From Theobroma cacao (Eukaryota > Streptophyta > Magnoliopsida > Malvales > Malvaceae): 64,000 bases of DNA. The DNA is taken from contig NC_030851.1 in the NCBI RefSeq assembly GCF_000208745.1, positions 29,047,557 to 29,111,556 on the forward strand, in the 5' to 3' direction. Below are positions 47,958 to 58,904 of this stretch, in pieces (positions within the stretch are counted from its first letter, which is position 1; the number at the start of each line of letters is the position of its first letter). A model generated the notes under the pieces. The model had not been told where the DNA came from and did no database searches. It saw only the letters and a program-made list of their open reading frames with translations. A program made the position numbers and the translations under genes.

Positions 47958-49580
47958 TGTTAGTGTAGAAGTCTCAATGAACAATATACCAAGAGAGGGG
48001 GTGAATTGGTATATTAAAAATCTCTTTGAAAATCAAGGTATAAATTTCAAAACTTTTTCACTCAAAAATATTTTCTAGCATCAAAATCATGTTTCCAACA
48101 ATCAATCACTGAGCATAATAATAATATACCAAAGTAAAATAGTTTTCCTAAATTTAAATGTTAGCTATAAGAGTAAAGGGAAAAATATTTTCCTACGTGT
48201 GAAATAATAAATCAATATAAAACTATTTTCCTACGGCTAATATAGGCAATGAATAATAATGTGAAAAATTAAAAAGAGACAAAGAATTTATAGTTGTTCG
48301 ATTTTTTGATGCCCACATCCACTCCCTTGGTAACCAAGGAATTTCAATCCACTGTCAAGGATTCTTGCTTTTTAATGGGACAAAGCAATAACTCTCACAC
48401 AATCCACAAATGGTTCTTGTTTTTTAACAAGATGAAGCGATAACCCTTACAACGACTTTTTCAGAAGATCAAGCAATAACCCTTACACCAGCTTTTTCAT
48501 AGGATCTAGCAATAACCTTCACACAATCCATAAAGGGATTTTTGCTTTTTAACGAGATCAAATGATAAACCACCAATAGTGGTTTTTAAAGGCTTAACCA
48601 CAAACTCTCACAAATTGCTTTTCAAGATTAAGCTAGAACCTTTACAAGATGAGCACAAGTTATATGAAGAATGCGTCTACAAAGCCTAAATGTTAGAGAT
48701 TTTAGCTTGGGAATAGTGAGAGAAAAAATTTCAACTCAAAGGAAGTAAGTATTCAGCTTTTGTAAGCCTGGTAGAAGACTAAAATGAAGGTAGAAAGTGA
48801 GGATAAGCTTTTAGAGGTCTTTCTAGGGTTTGAAGCTTTCGTTTAGGTTTTCTTTTGCTTTCAACTAGATTAAAAGTGAGTATTTATAGTTGAGGTGAAG
48901 TTTGGAGTCGTTAACACAAGTTTGAATCAAATTAGACCATTACTGAAGCTTGAAGGTCGACTACAATGCTCTTAGGGTCAATTATGTTCTTCAAATTTCA
49001 CAAATTAAGGCTCCATAGTCAAGTATAACCTTTCTCAACTCGATCATTTTCCCAAAAGTGTGCTTTTTACAAATCTGAGCTGCTATAATGGACTATGCCT
49101 CATTTATAGTCAACTATGTCCATGTCAAGTCAACTCTTCCATGCTTTTAACTCGTCAGGGTCGACTATACTTGGGCCAAGGTCGACTATGTTTGTTCAAA
49201 ACTTAATTTTCTTGAGCTTTCTAAAATAGGGTCGACTATAAACACTTTAAGATCAACTATGGCTTGGCATTATTCAAGTTTTGCACTCTTTTTGCCTTTG
49301 GATAGACTCGAGCTTCTTTGGGATCGACTCTTGACTTGTGTCTTGAGGTTTCTTTAGCTTCTAGCGCTTCTCTTCAGCTATTTCTTCTTTGCATTGTTCA
49401 TACATTCAAAAGACATTTCAAGGCATGTTTGCTTTTGCATTCTTAGCTGAATATGCATTGTATGAAAGCTTATAGATGTTTTCTAATGATGTATGGATTT
49501 TCAAACAATTATGTAACCTTAGGGGGTTAAGAATGTAGTTAAGACAATTTCAAATGCTTGACATTAAGTTCAAGAAAACA
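47958..49580 (-). mobile_element. LTR-6, 5' LTR of the copia element
   Basis: The inner end TGTTAGTGTAGAAG (47958) abuts the primer-binding site. The string ATACCAAGAGAGGGGGTGAA lies at 47976-47999. The outer end is uncertain; CAAGAAAACA at 49571-49580 would give TGTTTTC...TAACA termini and 1623 bp. The 3' LTR is not found. It carries a cluster of GTCGACTATA words. Confidence 0.55.
48953..49330. repeat. GTCGACTATA word cluster in LTR-6
   Basis: Instances by eye are GGTCGACTACAA (48955), GGGTCAATTATG, CCATAGTCAAGTATAA, ATAATGGACTATGCC, TTATAGTCAACTATG, GGGTCGACTATAC, AAGGTCGACTATG, GGGTCGACTATAAAC, AGATCAACTATGG and GGGATCGACTC. Both orientations occur. The same word forms the array in the unrelated LTR-5b (41741-42120). 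Confidence 0.78.
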
Positions 49581-51000
49581 TGTGATTTTTATCAAATCAA
49601 AACATGATGTAACTCAAGGTTAACAAGTGGCATAAGATGTAAGACCTCATGCCTTAAGAATTCTTAGTAATGAAACTAATACATGATTCTAAATGAGCCT
49701 TAGGTTAGGGTGAGATATTCTTATATATGTGATCAAGTGTGCTAAAGCATGAATGATTCATGTGACTAAGTGTTATTGTTGTATGTCCAGTATTTATTTT
49801 GAATTGTAATTGTGATATTGTAGTGATGATTAAGTGTTGCATAGGATGGCCGCGGTGGGGTAAAAATACTTCTTGAGTAAGGGTCGGAGTAACTAATTAG
49901 CATAGCTACGGTGGGGTAAAAACCACACTGATGTAAGGGTCGGAGTACCCAATTAGCATAGCCGCGGTGGGGTAGAAATACTATTGGAGTAAGGGTCAAA
50001 GCACCTAATTAGCATAGTCGTGGAAGGAAAAAAATACCACTGGCGTAAAGGTCTGAGTACCTTATGTGCATGGCCACTGTGGGGTAGAAATAGCACTGAT
50101 TCCTAAGTTTAATAGTGCATTGTGTTGTGATATTGCTGTTGCTACATGATTTGCTTATGTGTAGCATGTTTTAAAGTTTAATTAACTGAAATGTAGAACC
50201 AATAAGTGTAAATGGCAACCAAGGTTGTAAGTGCAAAAAACAAAGTATAAGAAAGGCTTGGGCAACCTTAAAATGGGAACATGTGCTTAAGACTGTGCCC
50301 ATTAGATGGAGGTATCGAGACAAGCTAGGTGGGACTCGAGGCCTTTTAGAAAATTTGCCCATTTTCGCTCTTGGTATCTCAAAGTATCGAGACTTGGGCA
50401 TGACATCTCAAAACTCATGCCCTATTTTCACTAAAAGTGATCTGTTTCGAGTTTGTTTGAGAGTTACGAGCTCTACAAGGCGCTAGAGCTTATGATTATC
50501 ACCAATAGGTAAGTTTAAGGTCAAATATGTAGATTTTAATTGGTGGGACCCAAATGCATCATGGATTTGCATAGGAAAACTTGCACGGTTTGAAGTAAAT
50601 ATGCATTGATTTTAAACTTATTCTTGGCTGTTGCTTGTTCCCCTCTCTACCATTCACTGAGTAATTATACTCATGCTTTTAACTTTCATGTTTTGTAGAT
50701 CCAAACGTAGACAAATTGTAGACACTAAAGGGATTTGAGTACACATTTTGGTAGGTTTGAGACCATGAGTATTTTCTGCATTGAGTCACTCCACTAGTAG
50801 TCAGTCGTTTAATTATGTTGTTTGATTGGTCATTGGGCCATGTATCAATAAATATATGTGGGATATGGGACATAAATGTAATGTCCGGTGTATGGTGACG
50901 TAGCCACATGTTGGCAAACAATAGATAAGTTTATATATGCCATGCATGAGTACATAGTGAATGTCTATAGTACAAGGTTGTACCTTATATGTAATTTATT
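49581..51000 (+). mobile_element. LTR-7, diverged LTR-2-like gypsy LTR fragment
   Basis: It shares landmarks with sense-oriented LTR-2: the GCTTGTTCCCC...CATTCACTGAG string (50633-50664), TTAACTTTCATGTTTTGTAGATC, GAGTCACTCCACTAGTAGTCAG (like GAGTCACTCCGCTGACGGTC) and a GGTCATTGGGCC remnant. It carries a 56-bp tandem repeat in the place where LTR-2 has its 42-bp array. Both ends are approximate and no coding sequence is visible. Confidence 0.5.
49848..50128. repeat. 56-bp tandem repeat, five units
   Basis: Units contain GCCGCGGTGGGGTAGAAATA, then GAGTAAGGGTCGGAGTACC and TAATTAGCATA. The period measured between the first two GCCGCGG/GCTACGG starts is 56 bp. Copies diverge towards the right. 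Confidence 0.88.
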
Positions 51001-51165
51001 ATGCGTTTAAGTACAAAAGAATGAATGAACCATGTTCTAAGATTTTTCAAAGCAGAAAAGTTAATGAACAATAACTAATTTAAGAATTACGCATTCAGAC
51101 AAGATGGATTTGGAAACTTCCTTTATTGCTTGACTACATTACTATTATCCCAAGCTATTTTGCTA

Positions 51166-51171
51166 TTTATT
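51166..51171 (-). terminator. Poly(A) signal AATAAA of the transporter gene
   Basis: AATAAA on the minus strand about 100 bases downstream of the stop codon of the NPF gene, in AT-rich 3' flank. Confidence 0.5.
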
Positions 51172-51272
51172 TTGCTTCAAGCTGTGCTATTTATACAGGT
51201 CTCTTCTTCATATGCAAATAGCAAGAAATCCTGCTTTCACAAAGCAATTAAAGTTCAGACATGAATCTGCTT

Positions 51273-53685
51273 TTACATTATTATTTTTACGCTACCCTTG
51301 TAGTGATATCTTCGAGCACAAAACAGAAAGAAGACGAAATTCAGTAAAGACAATCCTGCTATTAGGAAGTAGAAATAGTCCAATTTGCTTGTGTTGACGT
51401 CGTCAGACAACCAATTGGAGCCTTTCCTTTCGGTGACACTATGCACAACGGTGATCACAGAGCTGCTTGCGTAGCTTGCCAAAGAAAAGGTGAGATAGAT
51501 TAGAGAATTTCCGATGCTTCTCATATGCTCAGGGAACTGCTTATTGTAAAATTCTATTAGTCCAACGATGCTGAATATCTCGGAGAAGCCAATCAGGACA
51601 AGCTGAGGAGCTAGCCACATGACTGACATTGGAGCAACTCCATCAGGGCCACCGTGCGAAAGGGCTGAATGCCTTCTCTTTGTTTCAATTAATCCGGAAA
51701 CTAACATTGTTAGGATTGAGAACAGATTCCCAATTCCTATTCTTTGGAGAAGTGTGATCCCACCTTCTTGCTTCGTGATTTTTTCAAGCGCTGGTACCAA
51801 GACTCTATCATAAAATGGAAGCCATACCGCAATTGCAATCAGTGTAATGACGCCAACTGAACCAGCTGGGATTTCTATGTAGGGACCAAAGTGCAGGTCC
51901 ATCTTCAAGGCTTGTGATACCGTGAATGTTCCTTGTTGATTCATGGCAAGGAAGCCAAGGATGCTGGTAAGCCAAATCGGGATAATATTTACTAGGCATT
52001 TAACATCTTGAACTTGTTGGACACTACAAAGCCTCCACGGATTCACACAAACACCTTCAGAATTCACTTCGTCACCCTCAATTAGAGCCGCTTTATTAAA
52101 GCAACTAAGGAAGCAAAATAAAAAGAAACGATCAGAAAACGAACGAAATTAGTTTCATTTGTACACTTTACCTAGCCCAAACATATTACCTGTACCGTCT
52201 GGTAAGATGGAGTTCTAGAAGCAAGCCTCTCTTCAATGGAGGATCATAGAATTGCCTATCTACTCCATCAGCTGGAAGATTAAGCTTGCGTTTTTTGTAA
52301 GCGGCAACAAACACTTGTGTTACCCCAGCAAAAACACTTCCTTCTGGCTTTACATATATGTAAATTTTTGTTCCAACAAAAAACAAAATAATTGCAAAGA
52401 GCATGCAAAAGGTCGGTATCCCAAAACCTAAGGCCCAGCTAATATCATTTTGGATATAAACCACTACAGTTTGAGTAATCAACAAGACAATTGTTTGAGT
52501 GGTATAGTACAAGTTGTAAAAACTGTTGTTTCCTTTCCTCCCTTCTTCAGTTGTTAAATCAAATTGATCAACACTGAAGGGAATGCTGCATGGCTTGACT
52601 CCACCAGTGCCAATGCACAACCAGCACAAGCTAAGAATCAAAATGCCAAGTTGGGCTTTATTGTAGCCTATGCATTGGCCATGTAGTTGTTCTTCAAGGG
52701 TGCAAGGCGGAGGACGCAGCTGTGGTAACAAAGCTGTTAAAGTCATGATCGTCATTCCCTGCCAATCAGTGGTTGACATGACGTATTATTAATCAGGCAT
52801 ATACAAAAAAGGGCAAAACTAAGGCCCTTATAAGACTATGAATTAGTGTAATTATACCGACAATACTTTAGTTCTCTAATTTTCAAGAGATCTGATAAAA
52901 ATCCAATGAATCAATCCACGCAAAATAATTCTCCTAGGTGTTTCCCATATTTCCGGATGTGTTTATTATTGGAAGCTATAATAGCCCCTTTCTCGACTGA
53001 AAATTAAAGCATGTGTATTGAAATGTAGAACGAAATAAAAAATCCTAGTTTCAACAGTTTCCTTTTTTCTTCCTATTTCCCCCTAATTTCAAATAGTTGT
53101 CATGCCTTTGTGGACTATGTATGCAAGTGAGATTAGTGATTTAGAAAGAGAGGCTGACATAGACTTGTAAATTGTAAATATATAATAAAAGATTACAGGC
53201 ATACCAGGAGAGATGAAAAGGATCCGAAAACAATGGTCCAGAATTTTCCAATAAATGCGTCAGAGACAAAGGCACCAATAACTGGCGCAAAATTGGAGGC
53301 GCCAGACCAGCCGTTAAGGATGGTTGCTGCCTGGACCTGGTTCATGTGATACTCCCTCTGTAGATACACCATAAAATTTGCCATCAACCCGAACGACGCC
53401 AATCTCTCGAACGTTTCATTCCCTGCAGATAGAAAGCGCCACCCCATTTTCACAAGACTAAGGATAAACATATTAAACAACAGTGCCAGAAATGCCACGT
53501 ATATATAGCTACAATATAACAGGGAGACATGTATGTGCACCTAAGATGAAAGGCATAGCTCTCCATCCTGCAGGCCTTTTTGTATTTGTAGTTGTATGAA
53601 GCAAATCTGCCGTACTAATTTCTTCTTCTGACAGAGGAAAAAATCCGGAAGTCCCTGAACCTTTTCTCTCTTGTCCGCCCACCAT
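51273..53685 (-). CDS. NPF: NRT1/PTR FAMILY (NPF/POT) proton-coupled transporter, four exons
   Basis: Exons on the minus strand are 53685-53541, 53422-53205, 52758-52190 and 52104-51273. All introns are GT-AG (118, 446 and 85 bp) and the phases agree. The spliced product is 587 residues, normal for this family. The start is the first ATG after an in-frame stop at 53713-53715. The proton-coupling motif ExxER is intact (ETFER, residues 51-55). The POT signature follows (NFAPVIGAFVSDAFIGKF, about 92-109), then GTGGVKPCSIPFSVDQFD in exon 3 and FLAMNQQGTFTVSQALKMD in exon 4, with the hydrophilic central loop around the exon 3/4 joint. Predicted location is a cell membrane, as a 12-helix major-facilitator protein. 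The wording of the motifs (MNQQ, SQALKMDL, SSSVITVVHSVT) is closest to my memory of the NPF2 clade, which includes nitrate and glucosinolate carriers; the substrate is not predictable here. No stop, frameshift or missing key residue is seen, so it is probably functional. Confidence 0.95.
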
Positions 53686-53848
53686 TTTTCTTCTGTGAGA
53701 ATGATGCCCTGTCTATTCTTATATATATAATGTGTATGAAACAAGACCTGAAAAGATGAAAATATGGTAAGGTTTTAATGACATACTCATTCAAGAGGGA
53801 CAGAATCAGATTTGAGTTATATTTTTCATCCACCTGTAGTTGGTGAAG

Positions 53849-53856
53849 TATTTATA
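53849..53856 (-). promoter_or_regulatory. TATA box of the transporter gene
   Basis: TATAAATA on the minus strand within GGTATAAATAC, 164 bases upstream of the start codon. This would give a 5' leader of roughly 130 bases. It is the only good TATA match in the proximal 200 bases outside the TATATATA run at about 53720-53727. Confidence 0.6.
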
Positions 53857-53859
53857 CCG

Positions 53860-54644
53860 TCTCCGATGGACTGCATACTGGACCCGGTTTCCTCCAATTT
53901 TCTCTTTTCATTTTTTCTCTTTTCAAAAATTATAATAATCTCTTTTTATATACTCGGGCTAGATCCAACTGAGGAAATGCCGAATCTAGCTGCAGGAAAT
54001 GTCGGATTTGGCAATCCAGGGCCATATCGAGCCGCAAGAAGCACCGATGTGGCACCATAGTGGCTAGATCCAGCCTTCGTAGCACACCAATGGAGACGAA
54101 AGAAAATAAAATAAAAAAGAAAAAAGATATTAAAATAAAAGTTTAAAGTTTTATTTATAAATTATAAAAATAATTTTTAAAATTTTAAAATTAAATTAAT
54201 ATTTTAATATTTTAATATATAAAAAATAAAGAAGAAATAAAATAACCATATTAATATTTAAATTCTAAATTATTACTATTTTAAATAAATTCTAATTTAT
54301 TTATATTTTTTAAAAAATAATCATATTAAAGTTTTACATAAAAATATATTGATTTTTTTATAAATTATAAAAATAAATATTTTAATTTAAAAATCAAGTA
54401 TTATAATAAAGAGAGTTCTAATCTTTTTATCACTCTTTCCTTTGTTATTTCAAAATTATTTTTATCAACCAAATATTCGAATAAGTCATAATAGTAATTT
54501 ATGTCTTATTCCATTCCATAAACCAAACTATATAATAATTATTTTATTCTATTCATTTTTATATTTTTCAATTCTCACAAAGCAATTATTTATTCCTCTT
54601 TATTTCCTTTTGTGAACCAAACGTGCGAGTAGATCTTAATATCT
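53860..54644. other. AT-rich upstream region of the transporter gene
   Basis: Mostly A/T with long A-T runs at 54100-54420. The 82-residue plus-strand frame at 53812-54060 has no recognisable domain. A string TTTTGTGAACCAAACGTG at 54609-54626 resembles ends seen in some plant DNA elements, but I cannot delimit one. Confidence 0.4.
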
Positions 54645-55106
54645 TGACATAATACGTAAAAACACTTTGAACTATTTAAGAAAATTCAAATAAGTTATTA
54701 TTCCTTTATTGTGTTTAATCAAATTTTTATATTTTTATTTCGAATCAAATAAACCTTTATAATTAATTTATTAACTAACTATTGGTTAAAATGACTCTTC
54801 TCATTTTTATGTCACGTAACGTTAATACAGCATGCTAAATGTCATAATGGATAATGATGTGGCATGATAACATAGTCATACGATATTTTTACTTTTCATG
54901 TTAGTGTCATGTTAATGTCATGTTAATATCATATGGGCATAAATTGACAAGTGACATTTTAACTAATAACAATTAGTTAACCGTTAGTCATAAGGACCTA
55001 TTTCACTAAAAATAATAGTGTAATGGCTTAATTGAATGCAATAGAAAAATAAGGATTCATTTGAATTTTCTTTACCAGTTTAGAGACTTTTTCAGTTATT
55101 ATGTCT
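54645..55106. mobile_element. Fold-back MITE with long terminal inverted repeats
   Basis: The left arm starts TGACATAATACG and continues through CACTTTGAACTATTTAAG, AAAATTCAAATAAG and TTATTCCTTTATTG. The reverse complement of the right end gives GACATAATAACTGAAAAAGTC, AAAGAAAATTCAAATGAATCC and TTATTTTTCTATTG. The arms extend inward to TTAACTAACTATTGGTTAAAATG against GTTAACTAATTG...TAGTTAAAATG. The whole unit of about 460 bp can therefore fold into one long imperfect hairpin. It lies about 960 bp upstream of the transporter start codon. No ORF. Confidence 0.75.
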
Positions 55107-56017
55107 AATATATTCCAATATTTTAAATAATATCCACTTTATCATAATAGAAATATTTTAACTTTTTATTTTTTATTACTTTTATGTCACTCCAAGAACA
55201 AAACTTGTATAATAAGAAAAAAATACTACATTTCTAAAACTTTATATTATATGAAAACTGAACATTCAATTTGAAAACAATAGAAGTAATTCTTTTTATT
55301 ACTTGAATAATAGGGTATACAAATTGGACCCTTTGAATCAAGAATACATGAACTTACATTAAGCCATGTTTATTTCATATTTATTCAATTTATAATTTAA
55401 TTTTAAATATGATAGATAGTGACATATAGCAATTAATAAATTATTAATAATTTATAATTGAATTAAAGGTTATCTAGGCAAATCCCATTTCTCAATAAAA
55501 ATGTTGACTTGTTGACTAGTGCATTAATCCACCAAATGCATATTAAGAAGCAAAATATGATCATTCTTTTTGTGATATCGGTTGACTGATTTAATTCTAT
55601 CCCTTTATGTATAAATTACAATTCCAACCTATAAAGTACTAGGATAAAAACCAAGGGTAAAATGCCGAAATCCCCTTCCAATCACTCTAAAAGGAATCCT
55701 TGGCCCCTCTTGCTTTAAAATGATACTTTTAGCCCGTTGACTATTAAAATTATTGGTCAACAGTTAAAACAATGAGACCCAATATCAAATCAAAATTTTA
55801 AGACATAAATACCATCTTTTTTTTAAAAAAAAAAATGGTCTTTTATCTTCTTTCCCAAAAACCTTATATTTTTGTTTATAATATGGTTATTGAACATGTT
55901 ATGGATTCGTAGCCTTTTATGGTACAATGCATCTTTTACTGAAGTATGTTTTCATGGCCAAGAGCCCAGTTGAGCACCAAGGTGCAAGCTCAAGTTTAAA
56001 GGGTGATTTTTACACTA
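55107..56017. other. AT-rich intergenic DNA
   Basis: No ORF, repeat or terminal structure recognised. A long A-rich/T-rich tract lies at 55818-55836. Confidence 0.4.
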
Positions 56018-57530
56018 TGTGATAACTCTATGATACAGAGTTATTTGAACTTAATTTTGATAATAATTTGGCTAGGTTTTCGTAGTAATGCATAGAAATT
56101 AGTATGTTTTATTTAATTATTTTAAATGAGTTATTTTAGGTAAGTCAATCTAATTTTGGTTAATTTTATATTTAATTTGGTGTCAATGTGGCTAAGATAG
56201 GTTGTTATTGATTTATTTGTACTTTTGTAGGTGTTTGAAAGAATAATTTTAATGGAAGAAGGAATGCAATTTCGAGGTGCAGACTTCCAATGCATATGTT
56301 TCGGTATTTTGACCATAACTTTCTCCACAGAGCTTCAAATGAAGCAATTCTTAGACCATTGGAAAGATAAGAAAACGATATACAACTTTTATATTTACTA
56401 ATTCACCCAGTTCGGCTTGTAGGATGATCAAAAAGTCTGTCAAAGTTGACATACTGCAGTAGTTTTAGAGCAATTGCGATTTCTGTTAATTAATTTGGCA
56501 AAACTGAGACTTATATAGTTTGATGAGAAAATCCCAACTGAAATTGACTTCTTTTTTTACCCAACTTGGCCTAACTTCAAAGCTTATGAAAACAACTTTT
56601 TGGAGAACTTAAAAAGAAAAGAAAAGAGAAACACCAGATTGACATTTGAGAGTCAAGCAACAGAGTCATTGAAGCTAAGAAGAATTTGCAGAATTCAGGG
56701 AGATTTGAAGATCAAGAATACAATTCTTGAGTTTTTTCATATTTTCTTTATTCTCTTATTTTCTTGGTTTGGTTTTAATGTTTATATTTTATTCAATGAT
56801 GATGTGTGACTTGATGGGGAACTATATTTTTAATCTAAGATTATGATTGAACTCAATATATAGTCTGAATTATTTGTCTCTCTTTTACTTATGTTTGATA
56901 GATTTAAGTTGTTTATTTTATTCTGTTCTTAATGCTTCTAATTGTCTGATCACCAATTAGATTGAATTGGAAACCTAGGTTAAACCTTGACAAAGGAGAT
57001 TTAAGTAGATCTTGAATAAAATAGCGTATGATCGAATACACTTAGTTGATTAGGTGGTTTGATTTGCATATGGGGTAGACATACACTTATAAGCCATACG
57101 TAGTCAGGATTAGAGCACAAACTTAATGAATCTTTCTTCAATTTAATTTGCATAGACATGTAGTAAATTAAGTGGGAGAGGTATTTTTATAAGAAACTCG
57201 ACAAAGACTTGTAAATAATTTAGGACTCTAGGTTAGTAATTTAATCCATTAACCTGAGTTAAGAGAGAGAGAGACAATAATCAGATGAAGTATAGAGGGA
57301 TATTATAATCTTAGGCCTGGTAGTTAAGTGAGATTTATTTAATATTTAATTTTAGTTTTAGTTTATTAGTTATAATTTTTTTTATTTTAATTGTTTGGAT
57401 AAAATTAAGGTGTTATAATTTTAGTAGTTAATAGTAGGAATTAAACAATTCTCCATGGGAACGATACTCTACTTCATTACTATATTACTTGTTAACGATA
57501 CGTGCACTTGCGTGAGTAGAAAATTCAACA
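56018..57530 (+). mobile_element. Athila-type 5' LTR
   Basis: Starts TGTGATAACTCTATGATACAGAGTTATTT, identical in pattern to the start at 63301, and ends GAGTAGAAAATTCAACA just before the primer-binding site. It is about 1.51 kb, close to the 1.53 kb of the copy at 12148-13676. The exact first base is ambiguous by two positions because TG precedes TGATAAC. Confidence 0.82.
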
Positions 57531-57539
57531 ACAAGTTTT

Positions 57540-57557
57540 TGGAGCCGTTGCCAGGGA
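57540..57557 (+). other. Primer-binding site, Asp-tRNA type
   Basis: TGGAGCCGTTGCCAGGGA, two substitutions from TGGCGCCGTTGCCGGGGA, the complement of the 3' end of plant tRNA-Asp and characteristic of the Athila lineage. It starts nine bases after the LTR end. Confidence 0.82.
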
Positions 57558-57653
57558 GTTGATTTTAATTCTTTCTTGTTAATATTAATACCAAGCATTC
57601 CTAATCTTACTTCAAACTTTTCTTTTTATTTTCATATACTTTTGATTGAGGTG

Positions 57654-58556
57654 ATGAACTATCTGTGGCCATCTGAAGAATTTGTGCCTAGGAGGGTTGC
57701 TAGTGATTATGCATTGGATGCAATTAGTGTTTTAGCCACCCAAGTAGATGATTTGTCTCAGAAAATTAACACTTGGGGTGATAATGCTTTTAAAAATCCT
57801 TTTGTTACATGCGAGTTTTGTGGAGATATGCATTCAAGTGATTGTTGTCCAGCCTATTACGAATCAATGTAATTTGATGGAAGCTTCGATGGGCAACAAA
57901 ATAAGTCATACTCTAACAATTACAATTCAAGATGGAATCACGAAAATTTTTCATGGAGTAATGATCAAGGTCCTACAAATTCATCACAGCCTATTTTCCA
58001 TAATGGTTTTCAGTCACAACTTAGAGCTCTTATGCTAGAGAAAAAACCTTCAATGGAGAATATGTTCATACAATTCATGACAAAGACTGATGCTTTCATG
58101 ACAAAGACAGATGCCTTCATGACAAGGATTGATGCCATCATTCAAAGTCAAGCAGAATCAATTCAAAATCTTGAGATACAAATGGGTCAACTAGCTAATG
58201 CCATCAATAATAGACTTCAAGATGATGGAGATAAAGTAGATCAAGGAAGTACTTCCAGCAATCAAGTTCAAGATGAAGAAATTAAGCAAGAAGAGAAAAT
58301 ATCTGCATCACCACAAGTCAAGCCATATGTGCCTTCCATACTTTTTCTGGATACAGTTGATAATTTATTTAAGGAGATTATAGCAATAACGCATTATTCA
58401 AAAAGAACTCAATTTGACAAGTCGGGTAAAAATCAGCCTATTCCACCCTCTTGGGTTGAGCAAGCACCAAATCTTGAGTTAAAGGCACTACAACCTCATC
58501 TTAGGAGGAGGCTACTTTCATACCTCAAGCTTTTTCCGTGCAAACTCAAATCTTAA
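57654..58556 (+). pseudogene. Athila-type gag with a single in-frame stop
   Basis: A 300-codon frame from ATG at 57654 to the stop at 58556 is broken only by one TAA at 57870-57872. It carries a zinc-knuckle-like CEFCGDMHSSDCC. After the stop come the family strings SYSNNYNSRWNHENFSWSND and FQSQLRALMLE. An FMTKTDAF repeat of three near-identical units (58077-58130) and IQMGQLANAINNRL follow. The frame then passes to ELKALQPHLR, the segment normally just before reverse transcriptase. It ends LKLFPCKLKS, resembling the integrase tail. Protease, RT, RNase H and integrase core are missing. Only one inactivating base change is visible in gag, so this copy is younger than the others here. Confidence 0.8.
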
Positions 58557-58754
58557 CCAAAGTTAAGCTAGTGACTATAAAAAAGCACTTCTTGAGAGGC
58601 AACCAAAGCACTCTAAGTTACTTTCTTTTATTTTTTATCTTTATTTATTTAATTATTAAATTATTAACACTTTTTTTATTTTGTGCAGGTTCATAAAAAA
58701 AATTTTTAAATTTAAAAACAAATTAAAAAAAAACAAATTAAAAAAAAAAGTGGC

Positions 58755-58843
58755 AAGCCGCAACTCGCACTATGGGAAGCCATGGCTTAGCGAGCTTCCA
58801 ACAATGTGAGCTGTGGCTCACCAGGCTTGGAGCCGCGGCTCAC
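58755..58843. repeat. Palindromic words GTGAGCCGCGGCTCAC type
   Basis: In about 90 bp: AAGCCGCAACTCGC, GGAAGCCATGGCTTAGCGAGC, GTGAGCTGTGGCTCACC and GGAGCCGCGGCTCAC. The last contains a perfect 12-bp palindrome GAGCCGCGGCTC. Sequence is markedly GC-richer than its surroundings. Confidence 0.75.
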
Positions 58844-58881
58844 TCTTGAAAAAAAAAGAGGCCTTTTATAGGGTAGGCCGT

Positions 58882-58904
58882 CCCCCCCCCCCCCTCCCCC
58901 CCCC
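58882..58904. repeat. Poly-C tract
   Basis: A C run of about 22 bases interrupted by one T, followed by GGCCCC. On the minus strand it could form G-rich structure. It is followed by a series of TACCCA/TTACCCA repeats to about 59110. Confidence 0.9.

Noticed and set aside
53541..53744. Alternative frame over exon 1 of the transporter gene
   Set aside because: The correct exon 1 is in another frame: it starts at 53685, keeps the splice phase and leads into the conserved ETFER motif.
54100..54420. Possible matrix-attachment region
   Set aside because: Very AT-rich, but base composition alone does not support a functional call.
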